Translations under genes and position numbers: made by a program
The notes under the pieces: model-generated
What the model was told of the DNA's origin: nothing
The model's database searches: none
What the model saw: the letters and a program-made list of their open reading frames with translations, nothing else
Assembly (NCBI GenBank): GCA_025642065.1
Contig: JAODUP010000309.1
Coordinates: 310,001-374,000 of the forward strand
Reading direction: 5' to 3'
Length of the DNA: 64,000 nt
From: Paralvinella palmiformis
Taxonomy: Eukaryota > Annelida > Polychaeta > Terebellida > Alvinellidae
In this document: piece after piece, positions 59,055 through 64,000 of the stretch
How positions within the stretch are numbered: the stretch's first letter is position 1
Layout of the letters: each line of letters starts with the position of its first letter

Positions 59055-59215
59055 TGTTTAAAGACTACTTTTTGTGGACGGGGTAGTTTAAATTGGCTGA
59101 ACGACCTCCAGAAGTATTGAGGCGAAGTGAAAGATGAAACGCCCTTCAGACATGCCCACGCCTAGATTTGAATTCAGGTAGTTCAGATCTGTGGCCAACC
59201 GCGCTTAGGTCAAGC
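59055..59215 (-). mobile_element. Diverged SINE family 1 copy
   Basis: Minus strand: tgaacgacctccagaagt, gatgaaacgcccttcagaca and cacgcctagatttgaattca (plus-strand reading) match the family body and B-box region. Confidence 0.75.
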
Positions 59216-59644
59216 CAAGTAAAAGTGTATTCGTTTTTGTTTCTTTTATGTTCGGCCAAACCGGGTAAATTTGTATTCGTTTGTGCTTCTGTGAAAGAAT
59301 AATTACCACATGTTCTTCGAAATAAACAGAACAAACTCCTAAATGGTACATGTCTTCGATTAAAACGGCCATTCTTAAACGCTGAGCCATCACTTACTCG
59401 TAGGTATATAGTAAATAGGGGTATTGTCCGGACGTATGTAAACATTATTACCGGATCACTATCTACTTTATGCCTTCCGGATATGGTGGCAATGTTTGTT
59501 CTCTGGCCTACACGAACCTCGTTTGGATCGCATAAGGCCAGCAGTTCTCGATCTGCCACCTGGCGGCTGATTGGTTGTCTAGACGTCGCCAATACGTCCT
59601 GGGAATTGTCTAAAGTAAGCGGAGCGCCAGTAACTTAGGGCGAC

Positions 59645-59659
59645 AGCGCCCCCAGGTGG
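59645..59659. promoter_or_regulatory. Single strong CTCF-like site
   Basis: agcgcccccaggtgg differs by one base from the CTCF core AGCGCCCCCTGGTGG as known in vertebrates. Occupancy in this lineage is unknown. Confidence 0.4.
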
Positions 59660-59958
59660 AGATCCATAGACCATGGAATGACGTAAATGGTCCTGAGAGA
59701 TCCCGAATCGTGGCTTAGATGTGACAGTGGTGCGTGGTGACATCTGTCAGATCAACTCCGGCGGCTCTGATATAACCCAGTCGGACCTTAGTTGAGTAAT
59801 GTCAATTGATCCGAAATGATTTCTTAATCACGTTTACTTTGGGACCGGCCGGGCGATATAAACAACTTTGTGTGTTGAACAGATGGAATATAAAATAAGG
59901 TTGTTATAAAAAATAAATGTGAAAGGTCTGTTTGCTTATTTGATTGTATTCCAGAATT

Positions 59959-59959
<1 letters not shown>

Positions 59960-60043
<84 letters not shown>

Positions 60044-60110
60044 GTGTGTGTGTGTGTGTGTATGTTTGTGTGTTTTAGCGTGTATATGTGTGTCTGTATT
60101 TGCTCGTATG
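59960..60110. repeat. (CT)n, (TA)n and (GT)n compound microsatellite
   Basis: (ct)n 59960-60007, (ta)n 60008-60040, (gt)n 60041-60060 and a decayed GT tract beyond. 60530-60575 further right is an (AGT)n tract. Confidence 0.95.
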
Positions 60111-60938
60111 TTTCATTTGTTACATTTTCTACGAATAATGATATTGTTTGTTTTATACTTTGCCACATCCTAAATTAAATGTATTATATTTGATGTCTCT
60201 ACATGACATGATATGAAACAAATTCAAACAACGGAGATGGAGGCTTTAATTGATATTATTACGTGCCGGCTTTACTGTACGAATAAAAAGTCTCATTCCG
60301 TCGGACAGCTAACACGTGGGCTACTCCTTAGGTAGCTGAGATTGTCTGGGAATACCAACAGCAGTATATCTAAACGCTTAATCAATCACCAGAAATGTTC
60401 TATAACACCGTTTTACGGCTCCGAAGCGATGACATCTGGGTCATTTTGACCTGAGGGAAGGTGACTATTTCAGGTAACAGCAGAAGAGAGGGGTTTATAG
60501 TGTCATCAATGGAAAGAGGAGCAGTAAGAGTAGTAGTAGTAGTAGTATTAGTAGCAGCAGCAGTAGTAGTAGGAGTAGTAGTAATAGGTATAATAAACAT
60601 ATTACTACGATAGGTACTTGTTGTTGTTGTTGATGTTGTTGCTGCAATAATTGCTATGCTCGTTAAGGTCAAATGAAGGGCACCAAATTATTGAAACGAA
60701 AACGACACATATGTGTAATTCATTTATGTGAGATATGTTCTATCTGTCTTCAAATTTATTTAATTTTTTAACTTCGAGTAAGTATTTCGTGAAGCCTATT
60801 ACAGGGTAGCTTGATATTAAAAGTGCTTACACTTTTTTATGTTGTCAGCCACCCACAATACTATGGGTCGAGATATTTGTCTTGCAGTTGGTGTTAAAAA
60901 GCTCGACTTTCGAACCATAATGCTGCCCCAGTTAAAAC

Positions 60939-60969
<31 letters not shown>

Positions 60970-60975
<6 letters not shown>

Positions 60976-61090
60976 TTGATCTGTAAAATTAGATAAGATG
61001 TATATTACCTGACATTTTCAGGTAATGTGCTGATAAACATTTTCAGATAACAAATTAATAATTTTAAATTATCAGGTAATTTACATAGTG
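60970..61090. mobile_element. Diverged relative of the foldback MITE
   Basis: Starts after (TA)n with ttaaaattgatctgtaaaat, then tattacctgacattttcaggtaat at 61001-61025. This is parallel to the left arm of the 49138 element. The right arm is decayed. Confidence 0.6.
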
Positions 61091-61109
61091 CTGGATTTTG
61101 TAGGTTATC

Positions 61110-61425
61110 CGTAACATCTATGATTGTTTTGGTCTGTACAAAAACTAATGTTCAAATTGTATATGTATGAATTATACTCGAACAACATATATTTATAAGC
61201 GCGTGTATAAATTTCGTGCATATAGATGTGCAAATCTTTGTCAGAATACACATCGGAGGAGAAGATGTGACATGCATGAGGATCCATGCATGAGGATCCA
61301 TGCATGAGTAAGATCCTGCTAACGTGGCTACCAGCGCAAACCGAGGCTGTTGTTTAACAGTATGCGTTAAACCCTCTCATCTCCAACCAACTCCCCGGAA
61401 ACAACCCGAGTAAAATCTATCTGAT
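61110..61425. other. Intergenic; small atgcatgaggatcc tandem repeat
   Basis: catgcatgaggatc occurs in tandem near 61272-61306. No gene recognised. Confidence 0.6.
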
Positions 61426-61573
61426 TTCTATAGAACGGCTGTCCAAGCGACCTCCAAAATGACGGAGCGAAGTCTAAGATGAAACACTCTTCTGATATGC
61501 CAACGCTGAGATTATAACCCGGCTGGTAGCGATCTGTGGTCCAACGCGCTACCAATTCGACCACGGAGGCCAC
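61425..61573 (-). mobile_element. SINE family 1 copy
   Basis: Plus-strand reading gtccaagcgacctccaaaat, gatgaaacactcttctgata and gcgctaccaattcgaccacg gives body and tRNA-like head on the minus strand. The B box is degraded (gattataacc). Confidence 0.85.
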
Positions 61574-63056
61574 CATTATGGGTTGATAGAAACCTTGTGC
61601 TAGACTAATATATTTCAATGTCAGAGTTAATGTACGTCTGATAGAGCTACCGATGCCGCTGAATTATGAACAATGCTTTATTTTATGTATCAATGAGAGT
61701 GGTAATAATATTAAAAACATCTATATGTGAGAAGGATGGGATACGACTTATAAGTATAGGAAATATTGAAAAGTATTTCCATCAAAGCTGCTTTTACAAT
61801 ATAATGGAAGAAACGGATTAGGCTGTTAAAAAGGAACAGATGAATATACCATCTGCATCTGGTGGATAGATAACATGGTATCACGCATGAATATTTCATT
61901 GGATTCCACCTTGAGGACTTCACCAATATAGAAACCGTCACTTAAGCGCTAAAAGAAATACTATCTGGTATAAATGTTTCATTAAAGGAATGAAAAGGAC
62001 AGTGCCTACGATAGACATAACACGAAGACAGGTGCAAAATGTCATTATTGCCGGAATCAAATGGGATGAGCCACTTTATTTCCATCTGGAAACGACAGGT
62101 GGAAGGACGACAACAACGTTTGATCGGTGTGGCAGGATTCGGTCTCCGCAATCGTCGGAATGCGAGAGCAAAGATTGTGAAATGGCCCTTTACTTACTGG
62201 TAATACGTTTCCTCTGTGAGATGCTAGACATCTTCTCATACATTAAGCTGTTGATGGTGGTAAATCTACTGGAACTGTAGCAATAGCGTAGCGGGAACAA
62301 ATTACCACCCGAATAGAAGGAAACAATGCCTTAAATCCAGTGAAACGTTCTGTTTTCAATTAATAACCCAAGAATATAATTTAAATCAGTCAAAACACAA
62401 GGAGCCTAATAATTTCACCTGCGACTTTTTACTTAAAATTGAAGGATCCCACATTCGAATTTGATCTTAGATCCTGTAGCATGTATTGCTTTATACTGCC
62501 AACTACAATTTGAGTTTATTGAAGGATTTGAGGGTGAAATAAACTGTTTCAAAACGGCTTTATAAGAATCGTACATTTTTAAATTCGAATTTATTTATAA
62601 GAATCGTACATGTTTAAATTCGAATTTATTTATGGAAGATTTTAACCGTTTACATTTATTTAATTTGGTTTGTTAAATACAAACGGATATGCCAAGACTT
62701 ATGTATAACCGGCTAAAACATGGATACCACACTTGTAATAATAAGCTTATAATATACACACAAATCTGAAAAGGACGTTAGTTATAATTTTACAAAATAA
62801 TATTTAATATCATTATAATAACTGGCTGCAAAATGCCGATAAATGAAGCCATTAATACTATCTGAGCATTAATACTATCTTTAACAACAAGTACTCATAT
62901 TTTGATAGCTTCATAGTAAAATCATTCGCTCATAAGAAAAATAGACACTCAGCACATAATAAGATTTATAATATCTATCATTCACTATCCAAAACAAAAA
63001 AAAAACTGTTTTATATATATTTTTTGTGTTAATACATTAGTAATTAGCCTTTCTCC
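61574..63056. other. Intergenic; no gene recognised
   Basis: Mostly AT-rich unique sequence. The open frame 61990-62280 (+) has no family motif I recognise. A short direct repeat (ataagaatcgtacat-tttaaattcgaattta) occurs at about 62564 and 62597. Confidence 0.55.
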
Positions 63057-63067
63057 ACTAATTGTGA

Positions 63068-63191
63068 GGGCGTCTCCATGGTCTAGCGGTAGCGTGTTGG
63101 ACCACAGATCACTACCACCCGTGTTCGAGGTTCGGCTCATCTAGCCTACAATGTCCACAAAAGTGGCCGTAAAACATAAATCATCATCATC
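63068..63191 (+). mobile_element. SINE family 1 copy with internal deletion
   Basis: Head gcgtctccatggtctagcgg, then a jump from the B-box region to cggctcatctagcctacaat, and tail atcatcatcat. Target duplication actaattgt at 63057-63065 and 63195-63203. Confidence 0.9.
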
Positions 63192-63203
63192 TAGACTAAT
63201 TGT

Positions 63204-64000
63204 AAGAAACGAACACTATTTCAGTAAGCTAAAAGTTGTCTTTTGTTTAAAAATTGGGTTTAGTTTTGTTGTTCACCAATCAACATAAAACTCTTCGTCA
63301 CGACTTCGAAACAAAGAAAATCGATTTTTCCTCTAAGAGCTTCATTCGTGTGTGACGCTTTATCCCTTCGTTCCGGATCACGTTAACGGCATGGATCATT
63401 CTTTCTCCTGTAGCATTCATATCGGAATATAACAGAATTAAACAATTAAGAGTTGTCATTGTCAGTTATATTTAGATTAAACAATCGAATGTGAATGTTT
63501 AATGGACGTATGTAGTTTTCCAAAAATAAGCCACCCCCCTCGACAAAACCTCACAAAGTGTGCAGTTAAGCTACTAGCCATGGTGGCTACTTTATAAAAC
63601 GCCATGTTATACTTGGGATAGAAGTTTCTGGTCTGTTGTTTTATGTTATGCTCTTCTTGTCAGGTAATAACAATCAATTTACATTAGTTCACCTATCCCA
63701 TATCCCTCTTCCGGCACAATCATATCACTTTTATTGAGACTGCACATTTGTCAGTTTACGATGTGGGATGTTTACGTCAACTGGTTTGTGCTTAAAGTAA
63801 CGATTCTAATTTGAAATTCAATGGTCAAACCAATAAATGAAGTTATCTTATCCAATTGATGAATTCTACTTGATTTTGTACCAGTTTTATGGTCTTTTTA
63901 TGCCGATTTTCGAGTCTCAAACTGTTAATACTATAATAGAAATAAACTATACAAACAGATCGGTAGTTAGTACACAGAACAATGGTTTTGTACGTATATT
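63204..64000. other. Intergenic; nothing recognised
   Basis: AT-rich unique sequence without long open frames, RNA-gene boxes or clear repeats. Confidence 0.6.

Noticed and set aside
59146..59592. 148-residue minus-strand frame
   Set aside because: Its C-terminal part overlaps the SINE copy at 59055-59215 and the rest has no recognisable domain.

Overview
This is eukaryotic nuclear DNA from a repeat-rich, AT-rich animal genome with few genes. I infer a lophotrochozoan, most likely a mollusc. The basis is a cathepsin-A-type gene with many small introns, several tRNA-derived SINE families, L2/CR1-like LINE debris, a pogo/Tigger transposon and very dense (TA)n, (CA)n and (CT)n microsatellites. 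The species itself is inferred, not shown.

Only one convincing host gene is present. It lies on the minus strand at 6788-1531 and encodes a serine carboxypeptidase of family S10, like lysosomal protective protein (cathepsin A). I could place nine exons by hand. All introns are GT-AG and exons 1-8 join in one clean reading frame. The model gives about 355 residues, from the signal peptide through the catalytic Ser to the region before the catalytic Asp/His. The last ~100 residues must lie beyond the left edge. Its introns hold an L2-like LINE fragment split by a SINE, microsatellites and a recently inserted fragment of the big repeat described next.

From about 7 to 22 kb there is no recognisable gene: microsatellites, minisatellites, SINEs, a possible false duplication (9.1-9.9 kb) and several GC-richer, non-repetitive islands that could be regulatory. 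From 22.16 to about 45.9 kb runs a head-to-tail array of a complex repeat with units of about 3.7-4.3 kb. I recognise no known family in it. Each unit carries the same modules in the same order, including fixed-position (TA)n, (AAT)n and (CA)n tracts. Unit 5 is interrupted by ~2.1 kb carrying a broken Tigger transposase, itself broken by a SINE. Downstream of this the array contains an inverted stretch. Tail fragments of the same unit occur alone at 4.3, 14.3 and 50.7 kb; the last also continues into the head of the next unit, so it copies a unit-unit junction.

From 46 to 64 kb the window is again intergenic: (ATC)-tailed SINEs, a foldback MITE (49.14-49.28 kb), a tract of four CTCF-like motifs at 30-31 bp spacing (55.86 kb), long microsatellites and unassigned unique sequence. 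The candidates for something undescribed are the ~4 kb tandem repeat and its tail dispersal, the SINE/LINE pair sharing a 3' tail, and the CTCF-like motif cluster.
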